Shown piece after piece: positions 7,677 to 16,692 of a DNA stretch of 64,000 nt. Within the stretch, counting starts at the first letter, position 1, and each line of letters starts with the position of its first letter. The translations under genes were made by a program, and so were the position numbers. The notes below the pieces were generated by a model, which searched no databases, was not told the DNA's origin, and saw only the letters and a list, made by a program, of their open reading frames with translations. Source of the stretch: Lactiplantibacillus modestisalitolerans (GTDB lineage: Bacteria > Bacillota > Bacilli > Lactobacillales > Lactobacillaceae). The DNA lies in assembly GCF_005405425.1 (NCBI RefSeq), contig NZ_BJEA01000012.1:1-64000 (forward strand), read 5' to 3'.

Positions 7677-7768
7677 GCTCTACGGAGTTACGAACATTTT
7701 AAGTATAGGCATAAAAAAACAAAAATACAATTTTTTTGCTATGCTTTTCAAGCTTGATATATTAATAA

Positions 7769-7782
7769 TGTGAACGATTACA
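7769..7782 (+). promoter_or_regulatory. cre site (CcpA) upstream of nagB
   Basis: TGTGAACGATTACA matches the cre consensus TGWNANCGNTNWCA at every defined position. It lies about 95 bases before nagB, fitting catabolite control of amino-sugar use. Confidence 0.75.
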
Positions 7783-7819
7783 AAGAAAATTTAACTTTTT
7801 GAGGCTAACCCCTTGAATT

Positions 7820-7854
7820 TTAGTCTAGACCAATATACAATTGGACTATACCAA
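7820..7854 (+). promoter_or_regulatory. Pair of NagR-like (GntR family) operators
   Basis: TTAGTCTAGACCAAT and AATTGGACTATACCAA are two copies of the TGGTCTAGACCA-type dre site bound by NagR/DasR regulators, 19 bases apart, just before nagB. They overlap the likely -10 region (TATACA 7834-7839). Confidence 0.65.
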
Positions 7855-7876
7855 ATAAAGAGGGAGTCAGTTAATC

Positions 7877-8590
7877 ATGAAAGTTATCGTAGTAAAGGAT
7901 CAAGCTGCCGGCGGTAAGGAAGGCTACAAAGTATTCAAGGACGCTTTAGACAATGGCGCAAAGGTATTTGGGTTGGCAACTGGTTCAACGCCCGTTACAA
8001 CTTACAAAGAAATCGTAAATAGTGATTTAGATTTCAGTAACTGCACATCCGTTAACTTAGACGAATACGTTGGGATTGCCCCAGACAACGAACAAAGCTA
8101 CAAATACTTCATGCAATCACATTTGTTTGACGCAAAGCCATTCAAGGAATCATTCTTACCAAACGGTTTGGCTGATGATCCTGCCGCTGAAGTTAAGCGT
8201 TACGACAAAATCATTGATGAACATCCAATTGACTTACAAATCTTAGGCATTGGCCGCAACGGGCACATTGGTTTTAACGAACCAGGAACTGCGCGCGACG
8301 TTACGACCCACGTGGTTGACTTAACACCATCAACGATCGAAGCCAACGCCCGCTTCTTTGAAAGTGAAAACGACGTGCCTAAGCAAGCCTTCTCAATGGG
8401 CTTAGCTTCCATTATGAAGAGTAAGCACCTATTGCTGGAAGCCTTCGGTGAAGACAAGGCGGACGCGGTTAAAGGAATGATCGAAGGTCCTGATAGCCTT
8501 GATTGCCCAGCAAGTATCTTACAAAACCACCCAGACGTTACGGTGATCATTGACGAAGCGGCTGCAAGTAAGTTAAGTAAGAAGTACTAA
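7877..8590 (+). CDS. nagB: Glucosamine-6-phosphate deaminase
   Basis: 237 residues. Converts glucosamine-6-phosphate to fructose-6-phosphate and ammonia, linking amino sugars to glycolysis. Visible motifs: [12 protein letters not shown] (about 32-43, phosphate loop), SVNLDEYVG (about 58-66) and [16 protein letters not shown] (about 121-136), which holds the active-site His. The length is that of the short monomeric NagB of Gram-positives, without the C-terminal allosteric lid of the E. coli enzyme. Ribosome binding site AGAGGGAG. A perfect cre and two NagR-like operators precede it, so it should be repressed by glucose and induced by amino-sugar phosphates. NagA and the regulator gene are not nearby. 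Confidence 0.95.
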   Translation: MKVIVVKDQAAGGKEGYKVFKDALDNGAKVFGLATGSTPVTTYKEIVNSDLDFSNCTSVNLDEYVGIAPDNEQSYKYFMQSHLFDAKPFKESFLPNGLADDPAAEVKRYDKIIDEHPIDLQILGIGRNGHIGFNEPGTARDVTTHVVDLTPSTIEANARFFESENDVPKQAFSMGLASIMKSKHLLLEAFGEDKADAVKGMIEGPDSLDCPASILQNHPDVTVIIDEAAASKLSKKY

Positions 8591-8617
8591 AATTTAAATT
8601 AAACTGAACTAATGACG

Positions 8618-8660
8618 AGCATCCAGTAACCGGTCAGCCGGTGCGGGGTGCTTGTTTTTT
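8618..8660 (+). terminator. Terminator of nagB
   Basis: AGCATCC and GGGTGCT with an inner CCGG/CCGG hairpin, followed by TTTTTT. Confidence 0.85.
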
Positions 8661-8742
8661 AGGTTCATTTTGAATTTGGCACCCCTCCCCGATAACAGAA
8701 TTGGTATAATCAAGGTACGAATCCAAAGGGGGGACGCCCACG

Positions 8743-8991
8743 ATGCGACAATTTTATCAGCGCTACCGCAAACAATTCAACGGTTTTGTGTGGGTCAGCG
8801 GCCTGTTTTTCGTTTTCTTAGTGGTTTTTATTTTTGGCGTCAAGGGCTTACTCGATTATTTTACGATTGGTCGTTATGACTGGGGCGGGTATTGGACCAG
8901 CCTAATCCATAACTTTCTCGGGACGTTCATCTTTTTTGTGCTAATTTTAATTGTTGAATGTCTCCGCGAAAAGTACCGCCGTCAGCGGTAA
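8743..8991 (+). CDS. Small two-helix membrane protein, unknown function
   Basis: 82 residues with two hydrophobic segments, about 17-38 (VWVSGLFFVFLVVFIFGVKGLL) and about 54-70 (NFLGTFIFFVLILIVE), a basic start (RQFYQRYRKQ) and a basic end (REKYRRQR), so both ends are probably cytoplasmic. TATAAT at 8705-8710 and the ribosome binding site AAGGGGGG support expression. It has its own terminator and stands alone. No family recognised. Confidence 0.7.
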   Translation: MRQFYQRYRKQFNGFVWVSGLFFVFLVVFIFGVKGLLDYFTIGRYDWGGYWTSLIHNFLGTFIFFVLILIVECLREKYRRQR

Positions 8992-9000
8992 ATAAACGTT

Positions 9001-9047
9001 AAACGCACCCCACTAGACCGGTTGCTCCGGCTAACGGGGTGCGTTTA
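9001..9047. terminator. Bidirectional terminator between convergent genes
   Basis: AAACGCACCCC and GGGGTGCGTTT pair with an inner CCGG hairpin; it lies between the small membrane gene and the C69 dipeptidase gene. Confidence 0.85.
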
Positions 9048-9064
9048 TGCGTTCTTATTAGTTA

Positions 9065-10480
9065 TTAAAGGTTTTGGCCCTTTTCCCAACTTGTGGCGGA
9101 AAGGAGTAAGCCTTGCTTAACGAGTTGATCGAACAACGCGTGGGTCCGCTTGGAAATTTCACCAGCAGTTTCGGCGTTGGCCCGCGTCAACTTCGCGGCG
9201 TAGTCACTAGTTACGGCAGCGTCAGTTGCGGCAACCCGACCACGGGCGTACGATTGGCAACCCGCACGAAAGGCATTGACCGCTTCAGCAAAGTCGTGCC
9301 AGTGGGGTTCGATGAGTACGGAGAGTGTCTTGGATAGCCAGTAAACGTTGTCGACGTCGACGGTTGCGGTCGTGTTGCGGTAGTCAACGGGCGTATCCGT
9401 AATATTGGTGAAAAACGGCACGTACGGCGCGTAGGCAAAGAAGCCCATTGCGACCCATTGAATGGCGGCTTGCTCGGCAGGAACGTCGTTTCGAATTTGC
9501 AAAATGGACGAGCACTGGTTGCGGTCCATGGCAATTGAACGGTAACGCTTTTGTTCACGGGCGTCACCGGATGCAAAGGTGCCAAACGGATCGTAGCGGG
9601 TCCCATTGTAATGGGAGGAAAGGAAAAACTGGACGTCTTCGATCGCCAGTTTACGACTTGGTGTACGGTACATTGGCATGTTTTGATCAGTTGGTTGTTG
9701 CTCACATTCGGGATTAAATAACTTTTGACCGTACCAGGTCCGCGGCGTGTTGTAGTAGGCGTCGGCTTCACTATGGGTGCCAAAAATTTCGCGGAAATTA
9801 AACGTGCCCGGCGTTGGGTTTAAGTGAAATTGTTCAACAAACGCAAGCAGGTCACTCGCGCCGAGGAAGTTTTCCGGATCGTCGAGGTCCATTTCCTGTA
9901 AAACCGTTTGGTTCGGGACGATCGCGTAGGCGTCATCGGGTAAGCGCATGGCGCCCCAGTGGTGGCCCCCGGCGGTTTCGAAGAGCCAAACGTCGTCGTG
10001 GTCGTTAAAGGCAATACTGTTACTTTCGCCGGTACCGTACTTTTCAATGAGGGCCCCGAGCCGTTGAACGCCTTCCTTGGCACTCCGAATGTAAGGTAAT
10101 ACGAGGGTGACCATGGCCTCTTCATCGATCCCGTCATGAACGAGGGGATCGTAGCCTAAAACCCGTGCGTTGGTCGCGGTCGTTTCGGTGGCACTCATGC
10201 CAACGTTAAATTCGTTGATGCCGGCTTCTTCGTATTGGCCGTCACTTTGATCGGCTTGCGGGGTCGCGGTATAGCGAAAAGCGTGGTCGGGCAGTGGGAC
10301 GGTCACGCCGGTCGTTACCGAGTGGTAACTGGCGTTGGCCTGCGTTTTGGCCGGGTGCACCACGAATTTGATCGGGTTAATTGGCCCGTAGCCGTCCTCG
10401 TTGCGGGCGACGATCGTGGAGCCGTCCATACTAGCTGCCTTACCAACAATTATTTCAGTACAATCTGAAGCTTTATTCAT
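9065..10480 (-). CDS. pepD: C69-family dipeptidase
   Basis: 471 residues, the usual length for lactobacillar PepD-type Ntn hydrolases (peptidase family C69/U34). The N-terminus MNKASDCTEIIVGKAASMDGSTIVARNED fits the family, in which Cys7 becomes the N-terminal nucleophile after short self-processing; SMDGS.I.ARNED and the later EFNVGMSATETT and NSIAFNDHDDVWLFETAGGHHWG blocks are typical. It cleaves dipeptides inside the cell as the last step of peptide use. GGGGGAA lies before the ATG. It is divergent from the mannitol operon across a 337-base gap that carries several regulatory sites. Confidence 0.93.
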   Translation of the reverse strand: MNKASDCTEIIVGKAASMDGSTIVARNEDGYGPINPIKFVVHPAKTQANASYHSVTTGVTVPLPDHAFRYTATPQADQSDGQYEEAGINEFNVGMSATETTATNARVLGYDPLVHDGIDEEAMVTLVLPYIRSAKEGVQRLGALIEKYGTGESNSIAFNDHDDVWLFETAGGHHWGAMRLPDDAYAIVPNQTVLQEMDLDDPENFLGASDLLAFVEQFHLNPTPGTFNFREIFGTHSEADAYYNTPRTWYGQKLFNPECEQQPTDQNMPMYRTPSRKLAIEDVQFFLSSHYNGTRYDPFGTFASGDAREQKRYRSIAMDRNQCSSILQIRNDVPAEQAAIQWVAMGFFAYAPYVPFFTNITDTPVDYRNTTATVDVDNVYWLSKTLSVLIEPHWHDFAEAVNAFRAGCQSYARGRVAATDAAVTSDYAAKLTRANAETAGEISKRTHALFDQLVKQGLLLSATSWEKGQNL

Positions 10481-10598
10481 CGTAATGATTCCCCCTTGAT
10501 ACTTTTAAGTATAGAAGTCCCACCTAAAAATTCAATGCTGGATTGGGCGGGGGCGGTTACGAGCCGCTTTTTTATTAAAAAAGTAATTTTAGAACTTG

Positions 10599-10612
10599 TG
10601 AAAACGCAATCA
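10599..10612 (+). promoter_or_regulatory. Near-consensus cre site upstream of mtlA
   Basis: TGAAAACGCAATCA differs from the cre consensus at one position. It lies about 200 bases before mtlA and 120 bases from the divergent pepD start. Confidence 0.45.
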
Positions 10613-10672
10613 TTAATTACTTGCATTAATTATGAATAAGATTATAAATGGCGTAACCGCGGCGTAATTCGG

Positions 10673-10725
10673 AGTTGTGCCAACTTTTTGATTTGTGAAT
10701 TGGTGAGTTTAATTTTGGCACAACT
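10673..10725 (+). promoter_or_regulatory. Inverted repeat, probable MtlR binding site
   Basis: AGTTGTGCCAA (10673-10683) and TTGGCACAACT (10715-10725) are perfect 11-base inverted repeats. TTGNCACA-like halves are known for MtlR activators of Firmicutes, and the site ends 30 bases before the mtlA -35 box, the position of an activator. Confidence 0.65.
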
Positions 10726-10754
10726 TACCGTGCCACGGGTCTACCTAGAAGTTC

Positions 10755-10783
10755 TTGAAACCGTTTTCGGTAGCCGATATGAT
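10755..10783 (+). promoter_or_regulatory. mtlA promoter with overlapping cre
   Basis: TTGAAA (10755-10760), a 17-base spacer and TATGAT (10778-10783) form a good sigma-A promoter. TGAAACCGTTTTCG (10756-10769), a cre with one mismatch, overlaps the -35 box, so CcpA binding would block the polymerase. Confidence 0.75.
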
Positions 10784-10817
10784 ATAGACGTTAAGAAAAA
10801 GGAAGGAGCTTTAACAG

Positions 10818-12659
10818 ATGAGTGAGAATATAAATACAACCGCAACGCCAAGTGCTCCCGCTGCAAAAAAGAAAGTGGGCATTAAGGCGCGCGTACAAAA
10901 ATTTGGTAGCGCTTTAAGTAACATGGTCATGCCAAATATCGGGGCCTTCATTGCTTGGGGGCTAATTACCGCCATCTTTATGGCTGGGGGCTGGTTCCCG
11001 AATGCGGGACTTGCCAAAATGATTCAACCGATGGTGCACTACTTGCTACCATTATTAATTGCCTTTACCGGTGGGAACATGCTTGCCGGACACCGTGGTG
11101 GGGTCGTTGGTGCGATTGCCACGATGGGGGTCATCGTTGGGTCGACGATTCCAATGTTTATCGGGGCCATGATTATGGGTCCGTTAGGTGGTTGGGTCAT
11201 CAAGAAATGGGATGACGCCGTTTCCGATAAGATCAAGAGCGGGTTTGAAATGTTGGTCAACAACTTCTCTGCTGGGATTATCGGGATGCTGTTAGCCATC
11301 GTTGGTTACTTTGCCATTGGGCCAGTTGTTAGCGCTGCCAGTGCTGCTATGGCCGCTGGTGTTGGTTGGATTGTTAAGATGAAGTTGTTGCCATTGGCAA
11401 ACGTCTTCATCGAACCAGCCAAGATCTTGTTCTTGAACAACGCGATTAACCAAGGGATTTTGACACCGTTAGGGATTCAAGCGGCTGCTGATGCTGGTAA
11501 GTCGATTCTCTTCCTATTGGAACCAGATCCAGGTCCAGGGTTAGGGGTCTTGTTAGCCTTTGCATTGTTTGGTAAGGGAACTGCGAAAGCTTCCGCACCA
11601 AGTGCGATCATCATCCACTTCCTTGGTGGGATTCATGAAATTTACTTCCCATACGTTTTAATGAAGCCAGCATTGTTCTTAGCCGTTATCGCTGGTGGGG
11701 TTACCGGGACGGCCACCTTTAGTATTTTAAACGTTGGTTTACGTTCCACACCTTCACCTGGTTCCATCATTTCACTACTATTGATGTCACCAAAGAGCGT
11801 TTCTAACTACATTGGCTTACTCATTGGGGTCACGTTAGCAACCTTGGCTTCCTTCGTCGTTGCCGCCATCATCTTGAAGCGGGACAAATCCGGTGCTACG
11901 GATGACTTAGCCGCTGCTCAAGGTAAGATGAGTGACATGAAGAACGGTGGTACCGCTACTGAAGCAACTAGTGATGCTGAACCTGCTGATGTCATTGCTT
12001 CTTATAAAGACGTTAACCACATCATCTTTGCTTGTGATGCTGGGATGGGGTCATCCGCAATGGGTGCTTCCTTACTCCGGGACAAAGTGAAGAAGGCCGG
12101 CATTGAGATGTCCGTTACCAACACGGCCATTAGTAATTTGAAAGACGAACCAGGATTATTAGTTATTACGCAAAATGAATTGGCAGACCGGGCCGCTCAA
12201 AAGGCACCGCACGCGTTGCGCTTAGCCGTTGATAACTTCTTAAGCAGTCCGAAGTACGACCAAGTCGTGGTTAACTTGAAAGCCCGCGACCAAGTTAGTG
12301 AAGAGCCAGCACCTGCATCCGAAGCACCCGTAACGGATACGGAAGATCCAAGCGCTTTACCAACGAATTTAGATTTAAGTATTGTGAATGAAATTGTCTT
12401 TGTTCACCATGATAGTCACCTTGGAACGGCCACGATGGCAACTTCCTTGATGCGTGATCGGTTGAAGAAGGCTAATAAACAAGTCCCAGTTAAGAACCTC
12501 GGAATTGATGAATTGACCGACAGCAACAGCTTGTTAGTTGTTTCTAGTTCGGAAGCAGCGAAGAACTTGAAGACCCGTTACACGCAGGTTCAAGTCCTCG
12601 TTACCGACGACCTATTGAGCTCACCTAAATATGATAAGATGGTATCGGAATTGAAATAA
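10818..12659 (+). CDS. mtlA: Mannitol PTS transporter EIICB with an extra EIIB-like domain
   Basis: 613 residues. Residues about 20-355 form the membrane EIIC domain (NMVMPNIGAFIAWGLITA near the start, the conserved GGIHEIYFPYVLM at about 270). A linker leads to an EIIB domain with the phospho-cysteine Cys406 in FACDAGMGSSAMG. A second EIIB-like domain follows at about 515-613, parallel to the first (VNEIVF matching VNHIIF, SLMRDRLKKA matching SLLRDKVKKA, LLSSPKYD in both), but the cysteine is replaced by His-His at about 530. It should import and phosphorylate mannitol using MtlF as EIIA. It is the first gene of mtlA-mtlR-mtlF-mtlD; a cre-overlapped promoter and an MtlR-type site lie upstream. 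Confidence 0.95.
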   Translation: MSENINTTATPSAPAAKKKVGIKARVQKFGSALSNMVMPNIGAFIAWGLITAIFMAGGWFPNAGLAKMIQPMVHYLLPLLIAFTGGNMLAGHRGGVVGAIATMGVIVGSTIPMFIGAMIMGPLGGWVIKKWDDAVSDKIKSGFEMLVNNFSAGIIGMLLAIVGYFAIGPVVSAASAAMAAGVGWIVKMKLLPLANVFIEPAKILFLNNAINQGILTPLGIQAAADAGKSILFLLEPDPGPGLGVLLAFALFGKGTAKASAPSAIIIHFLGGIHEIYFPYVLMKPALFLAVIAGGVTGTATFSILNVGLRSTPSPGSIISLLLMSPKSVSNYIGLLIGVTLATLASFVVAAIILKRDKSGATDDLAAAQGKMSDMKNGGTATEATSDAEPADVIASYKDVNHIIFACDAGMGSSAMGASLLRDKVKKAGIEMSVTNTAISNLKDEPGLLVITQNELADRAAQKAPHALRLAVDNFLSSPKYDQVVVNLKARDQVSEEPAPASEAPVTDTEDPSALPTNLDLSIVNEIVFVHHDSHLGTATMATSLMRDRLKKANKQVPVKNLGIDELTDSNSLLVVSSSEAAKNLKTRYTQVQVLVTDDLLSSPKYDKMVSELK

Positions 12660-12695
12660 ACGAATATAAATACCATTATCGTACGAGGTGCCCCC

Positions 12696-14771
12696 ATGGT
12701 TAAATTTACACAACGTCAAGACGAATTATTACAATTATTGTTAGCAAACCCCGATGGCCTTTCAATGGGTCAGATTGAAACCGATATCAACAGTAGTCGG
12801 CGAACGATTTACCGGGAGTTTAGTAACCTCGAGTTAGTGTTACAACAAGCTGATTTAAAAATTGTTAATCAAAACCATCATTATCAGTTGATTGGTGCGG
12901 CCACTGCTTTAGCGGACTTTCAAGCCCAGCTGAAGGCTAGCCATGAACTAGCACCGGCCTTTGACTCGCAGACCCGCCAAAACGCGTTGGCTTGCCGGCT
13001 ATTGATGGCAAGTACGTCAATGAAGTTAAAGGAGTTAGCACTTGATTTTGATGTCAGTGTCGCGACGATTTCTAATGATTTAACCGCCCTGACCACGCCG
13101 TTTGATGATTACGAACTATCAATTGAACGGTTGAAGTCGCGGGGGATCCAAGTTGCCGGAACCGAAGCGAATGTTCGCAACCTGTTTGCCACGATTTTAA
13201 ATAACGAAATTAATGATTACGAATTTTTTAAAACAATTGGTAAACTCAACCGCGGCTTAGCCGTTTCGGCCAACGATGAGCAGTCGTATTTTCTGAATTT
13301 ACTCGACGCCCCGACGTTGATCATTTGTTACCAGGCCGTCCGCAACCTAAAGAAAAAGTACTTTGGTTCCGTACCGGATGGTCAGTTACAGCAATTGATC
13401 ATCACGCTAACGACCGGCGTCATGCGGTTACAAAACCAGCACCGGGTCACGTATTTACAAGGGATTAACCGTGATGACTTTTTAAAGTATCAGCGCATTG
13501 CCTTAGCCATCATGACCCAGTTGCCGGGAGCCGTGAAGTCAGAAATTACGGGCGCTGAAATTGACTTTTTGGCGCAACAGATCAAAGGATTAACCTTCCG
13601 AATTGATCAGGATACGTCCTTGTCGAACTATGATTTACAGTTGACGTACCAAGTTAAACAGTTGATTGACGCGGTTGCGCACTATTTTCACTGGTCATTT
13701 GGGACCGACGACCGGCTGCTAAACAACCTAACGGCCCACATGCAGATTGCGCTTCAGCGTGATGGGGTCCACGGCCCGGTACCACCGAGTCCCGAATTAC
13801 AAGAAGTTCGGGAGCAATATCCAAAACTATACGCCGCGGTTGTGCGGGGGTTCGCGGATACGTTCCCGGAGCAAGATTTTAAGGCGGATGAACTAACGTA
13901 CCTGTTAATTCACTTCGCCACCACCTATGAACAGCAATTAAGTCACCAAGTGTTAAAAGTCCTCGTGCTCTGTCCGAACGGGATGACCACGGCGCGGATC
14001 TTAAAGACCCGGCTGGCCCGGCTCGTTCCCGAAATTACGACAATCGAGGTCGCTCGGATTGGTAGCTTAGGTCACATTAACTTACAGGATTTTGACATGA
14101 TTCTGTCGACCACGGCGCTACCAGGGTTCAAGTTGAACTACCGGGTGGTCAGTCCGTTGTTACTTGAAAACGAAGTCAGTTCGCTCCGCGAATACATTCA
14201 CCAGTACTTCCCAAGTACCCAGGTGACGGAAGCGCCGGTCGTCCTTGACCAGCCGACCGCGCTTGACTTCGATACCGTTTACCAGCGGATGACAACCGCA
14301 AAGCAGATTTTGGATCGGTTTACCATTACCCCCATTCGCAATGAACGTGAAACGGTCGCCGAGATGTTAGTCAAGGTGACCCGGCAAATTGATTCCAAGT
14401 TGATCCATGATCCAATGGAAGTTGCTGGACGGTTGTTACACCGCATTGGGATGGCGCCGGTGGGGATTCCAAATACCAACCTGGCGCTCGTCCATACGTT
14501 AAGTCAACAGGTGACCGCCCCGTATTGTGCCATCTTTGAACTCGATCAGCCAATTACTTTTAAAAGTATGGACAGCAAGACGATTCGTTTACGGCGAATC
14601 GTGTTGATGCTCGGACCAGAAAACATTAGTGACTATGAGAACCGTTTGATGGGTAAGTTGAGTGCGTTAGTCATCGAAAGTCAAAGTAACCTCAAGACTT
14701 TTATGACCGGTGATCGCCAACAACTATATCAGTTAATTAGCAAAGCATTTTTAAACGAACTAACGAAATAG
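12696..14771 (+). CDS. mtlR: Mannitol operon activator with PTS regulation domains
   Basis: 691 residues with the full MtlR layout: an N-terminal helix-turn-helix (DELLQLLLANPDGLSMGQIETDINSSRRTIYRE is its region; SRRTIYRE is the recognition helix), a second HTH-like part (about 110-150), two PRD domains (about 190-400), a GatB-like EIIB domain with Cys426 in LVLCPNGMTTA, and an EIIA-Mtl-like domain from about 545. PTS enzymes phosphorylate the PRD and EIIB sites to report sugar supply, and the active form switches on the mtl promoter. The gene lies 36 bases after mtlA, inside the operon it controls. In the EIIA-like part the usual IPH is IPN, so the normal phospho-histidine seems absent there. 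Confidence 0.93.
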   Translation: MVKFTQRQDELLQLLLANPDGLSMGQIETDINSSRRTIYREFSNLELVLQQADLKIVNQNHHYQLIGAATALADFQAQLKASHELAPAFDSQTRQNALACRLLMASTSMKLKELALDFDVSVATISNDLTALTTPFDDYELSIERLKSRGIQVAGTEANVRNLFATILNNEINDYEFFKTIGKLNRGLAVSANDEQSYFLNLLDAPTLIICYQAVRNLKKKYFGSVPDGQLQQLIITLTTGVMRLQNQHRVTYLQGINRDDFLKYQRIALAIMTQLPGAVKSEITGAEIDFLAQQIKGLTFRIDQDTSLSNYDLQLTYQVKQLIDAVAHYFHWSFGTDDRLLNNLTAHMQIALQRDGVHGPVPPSPELQEVREQYPKLYAAVVRGFADTFPEQDFKADELTYLLIHFATTYEQQLSHQVLKVLVLCPNGMTTARILKTRLARLVPEITTIEVARIGSLGHINLQDFDMILSTTALPGFKLNYRVVSPLLLENEVSSLREYIHQYFPSTQVTEAPVVLDQPTALDFDTVYQRMTTAKQILDRFTITPIRNERETVAEMLVKVTRQIDSKLIHDPMEVAGRLLHRIGMAPVGIPNTNLALVHTLSQQVTAPYCAIFELDQPITFKSMDSKTIRLRRIVLMLGPENISDYENRLMGKLSALVIESQSNLKTFMTGDRQQLYQLISKAFLNELTK

Positions 14772-14787
14772 AGTAGGTGAATATGGA

Positions 14788-15237
14788 ATGGAAGCTTTAG
14801 ATAAAAAAATGATTGCGTTGAACCAGCAAGTGGCTACGCAAGAAGAAGGCATCCGCTTAGCCGGTCAGTTATTGGTCGATGGCGGCTGTGTCGAGCCCGA
14901 ATACATTGACGCGATGCAAGCGCGGAACAACGATGTCTCCGTATATATGGGTAACTTTATTGCCATCCCCCATGGTACTGAAGATGGTATGAAATACATT
15001 AAAAAGACCGGGATTTCCGTGGTCCAAGTACCAATGGGTGTGAGCTGGGGTGATCCAGCCAATTCCGATGATGATAAGACGGTAACCGTCATCTTTGGGA
15101 TTGCCGGGTTAAACGGCGAACACTTGAACCTCTTATCTCAGATTGCCATTTACTGCAGCGATGTCGCCAACGTGGCGAAATTAGCGGACGCTCAATCTGA
15201 AGATGAAATCATAAATCTATTAAAGGAAGTTGATTAG
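14788..15237 (+). CDS. mtlF: Mannitol PTS EIIA component
   Basis: 149 residues. Soluble phosphotransfer protein that passes phosphate from HPr to the EIIB cysteine of MtlA. The active-site His62 lies in the classic [14 protein letters not shown] block; GVSWG (about 88) and [22 protein letters not shown] (about 104-122) are typical of mannitol/fructose EIIA. Ribosome binding site GAGTAGGTG. Located 16 bases after mtlR and one base before mtlD, so clearly in the same transcript. Confidence 0.95.
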   Translation: MEALDKKMIALNQQVATQEEGIRLAGQLLVDGGCVEPEYIDAMQARNNDVSVYMGNFIAIPHGTEDGMKYIKKTGISVVQVPMGVSWGDPANSDDDKTVTVIFGIAGLNGEHLNLLSQIAIYCSDVANVAKLADAQSEDEIINLLKEVD

Positions 15238-15238
15238 A

Positions 15239-16396
15239 ATGTTAGACGTACACTTTGGTGCAGGAAATATTGGTCGGGGCTTTATTGGCGAAACCTTGGC
15301 TGACAACGGCTTTAAGATTACCTTCGTTGATGTTAACGAAACTTTGATTGATGAATTAAACAAGCGCAACGGGTACACGATTGAACTCGCTGCTGAAGGT
15401 CAAAAGAAGATCGACGTGCACGACGTCAAGGGGATTAATAACGGTAAGGATCCTAAAGCGGTTGCTGAAGAAATCGCCAAAGCTGATATGGTAACGACTG
15501 CGATTGGACCGAAGATCTTGAAGTTCATCGCGCCGCTTATTGCTGACGGGTTAAAGTTACGGCATGCTAACAATAACACCACACCAATCGATATTATTGC
15601 TTGTGAAAACATGATTGGTGGTAGTCAATCCTTAAAGCAATCCGTTTACGAATCCTTAGACGAAACGGAACAAGCTTGGGCTAACGAAAACGCCGGCTTT
15701 CCAAATGCCGCTGTTGACCGGATCGTGCCCCTCCAAAAGCATGATGACCCGTTGTTCGTTTCCGTTGAACCATTCAAGGAATGGGTAATCGATAAGTCCC
15801 AGATGAAGAACCCGAAGATTCAATTAAAGGGTGTCGACTATGCGGATGATTTGGAACCTTACATTGAACGGAAACTCTTCTCCGTTAACACCGGCCACGC
15901 AACGGTTGCCTACACTGGTAATATCAAGGGTTACAAGACCATTGGTGAAGCCGTTAAGGACGATAGTGTGGTTGATCAAGCTAAGCGCGTCTTAGCTGAA
16001 ACTGGGGACCTGTTAATTCAAAAATGGGGCTTTGACCCAGACGTTCACCACGCTTACCAACAAAAGATTTTGAGCCGGTTTGAAAACCCGTATATCTCTG
16101 ATGATATTGAACGGGTTGGCCGGACGCCAATTCGGAAGTTAGGCTTTAACGAACGCTTCATTCGCCCAATTCGTGAATTGAAGGATCGCGGCCGGAACTA
16201 CGATGCTTTGGTTGATACGGTCGGTGAAATGTTCTTCTTCAACTTCCCGAACGATAGCGAAAGCGTTAAGTTACAACAAATGCTAAAGGACGAACCCATC
16301 GAACAAGTTATTCGCGAAACGACTGACTTGAAGGATGACGACCTCGTTCAAGCGATTAAAGCAGCCTATGAAAAGCATTTAGCTGCCGTTAAATAA
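15239..16396 (+). CDS. mtlD: Mannitol-1-phosphate 5-dehydrogenase
   Basis: 385 residues from the ATG at 15239, which directly follows the mtlF stop; AAAGGAAG serves as the ribosome binding site, and a reading from 15230 would overlap mtlF without reason. It oxidises mannitol-1-phosphate to fructose-6-phosphate with NAD. The Rossmann motif [13 protein letters not shown] lies at residues 4-16; the conserved [16 protein letters not shown] region (about 212) contains the catalytic lysine and histidine of the polyol dehydrogenase family. Last gene of the operon; a strong terminator follows. Confidence 0.97.
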   Translation: MLDVHFGAGNIGRGFIGETLADNGFKITFVDVNETLIDELNKRNGYTIELAAEGQKKIDVHDVKGINNGKDPKAVAEEIAKADMVTTAIGPKILKFIAPLIADGLKLRHANNNTTPIDIIACENMIGGSQSLKQSVYESLDETEQAWANENAGFPNAAVDRIVPLQKHDDPLFVSVEPFKEWVIDKSQMKNPKIQLKGVDYADDLEPYIERKLFSVNTGHATVAYTGNIKGYKTIGEAVKDDSVVDQAKRVLAETGDLLIQKWGFDPDVHHAYQQKILSRFENPYISDDIERVGRTPIRKLGFNERFIRPIRELKDRGRNYDALVDTVGEMFFFNFPNDSESVKLQQMLKDEPIEQVIRETTDLKDDDLVQAIKAAYEKHLAAVK

Positions 16397-16410
16397 AGGT
16401 AGTTCATTAT

Positions 16411-16460
16411 AAAAAAAGCAACGCAGTCACCAACCGCCATGGTGAATGCGTTGCTTTTTT
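16411..16460 (+). terminator. Terminator of the mannitol operon
   Basis: AAAAAAAGCAACGCA and TGCGTTGCTTTTTT form a long stem with a T tract. The repeat element copy 2 begins at the next base. Confidence 0.92.
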
Positions 16461-16684
16461 GGTTCTGTACCAATTGGTGTTGATATACTGCCGCTACTGG
16501 CTAAACTGGCTTTTAGATTGAGTCTCACGGGTTACGCTAGTAAGTCTTAATTAATGAAGCTGATTCCGCAGAAGGACTACTAAATTTAACGTAAGCTTGC
16601 TTGCTATTTTGCTAGTCACAACGAATTGATTGAAAATTCAATTGGCAGCCTTCTTAGTAAATCAACACTAAATATTATAGACCC
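16461..16684 (+). repeat. MITE-like repeat element, copy 2
   Basis: Starts GGTTCTGTACCAATTGG, like copy 1; the right end read on the minus strand begins GGGTCTATAATATTTAG and continues TGTTGAT, giving imperfect terminal inverted repeats. The right 133 bases are nearly the same as in copy 1, while the left 80 bases differ and carry TGCCGCTACTGGCT, related to the core of the other copies. It lies directly against the mtl terminator. Confidence 0.75.
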
Positions 16685-16692
16685 AAAAAAGC

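Noticed and set aside
9113-10468. Several long plus-strand readings opposite the C69 dipeptidase gene
   Set aside because: GC-rich antisense frames of a well-identified gene; no start signals, no family features.
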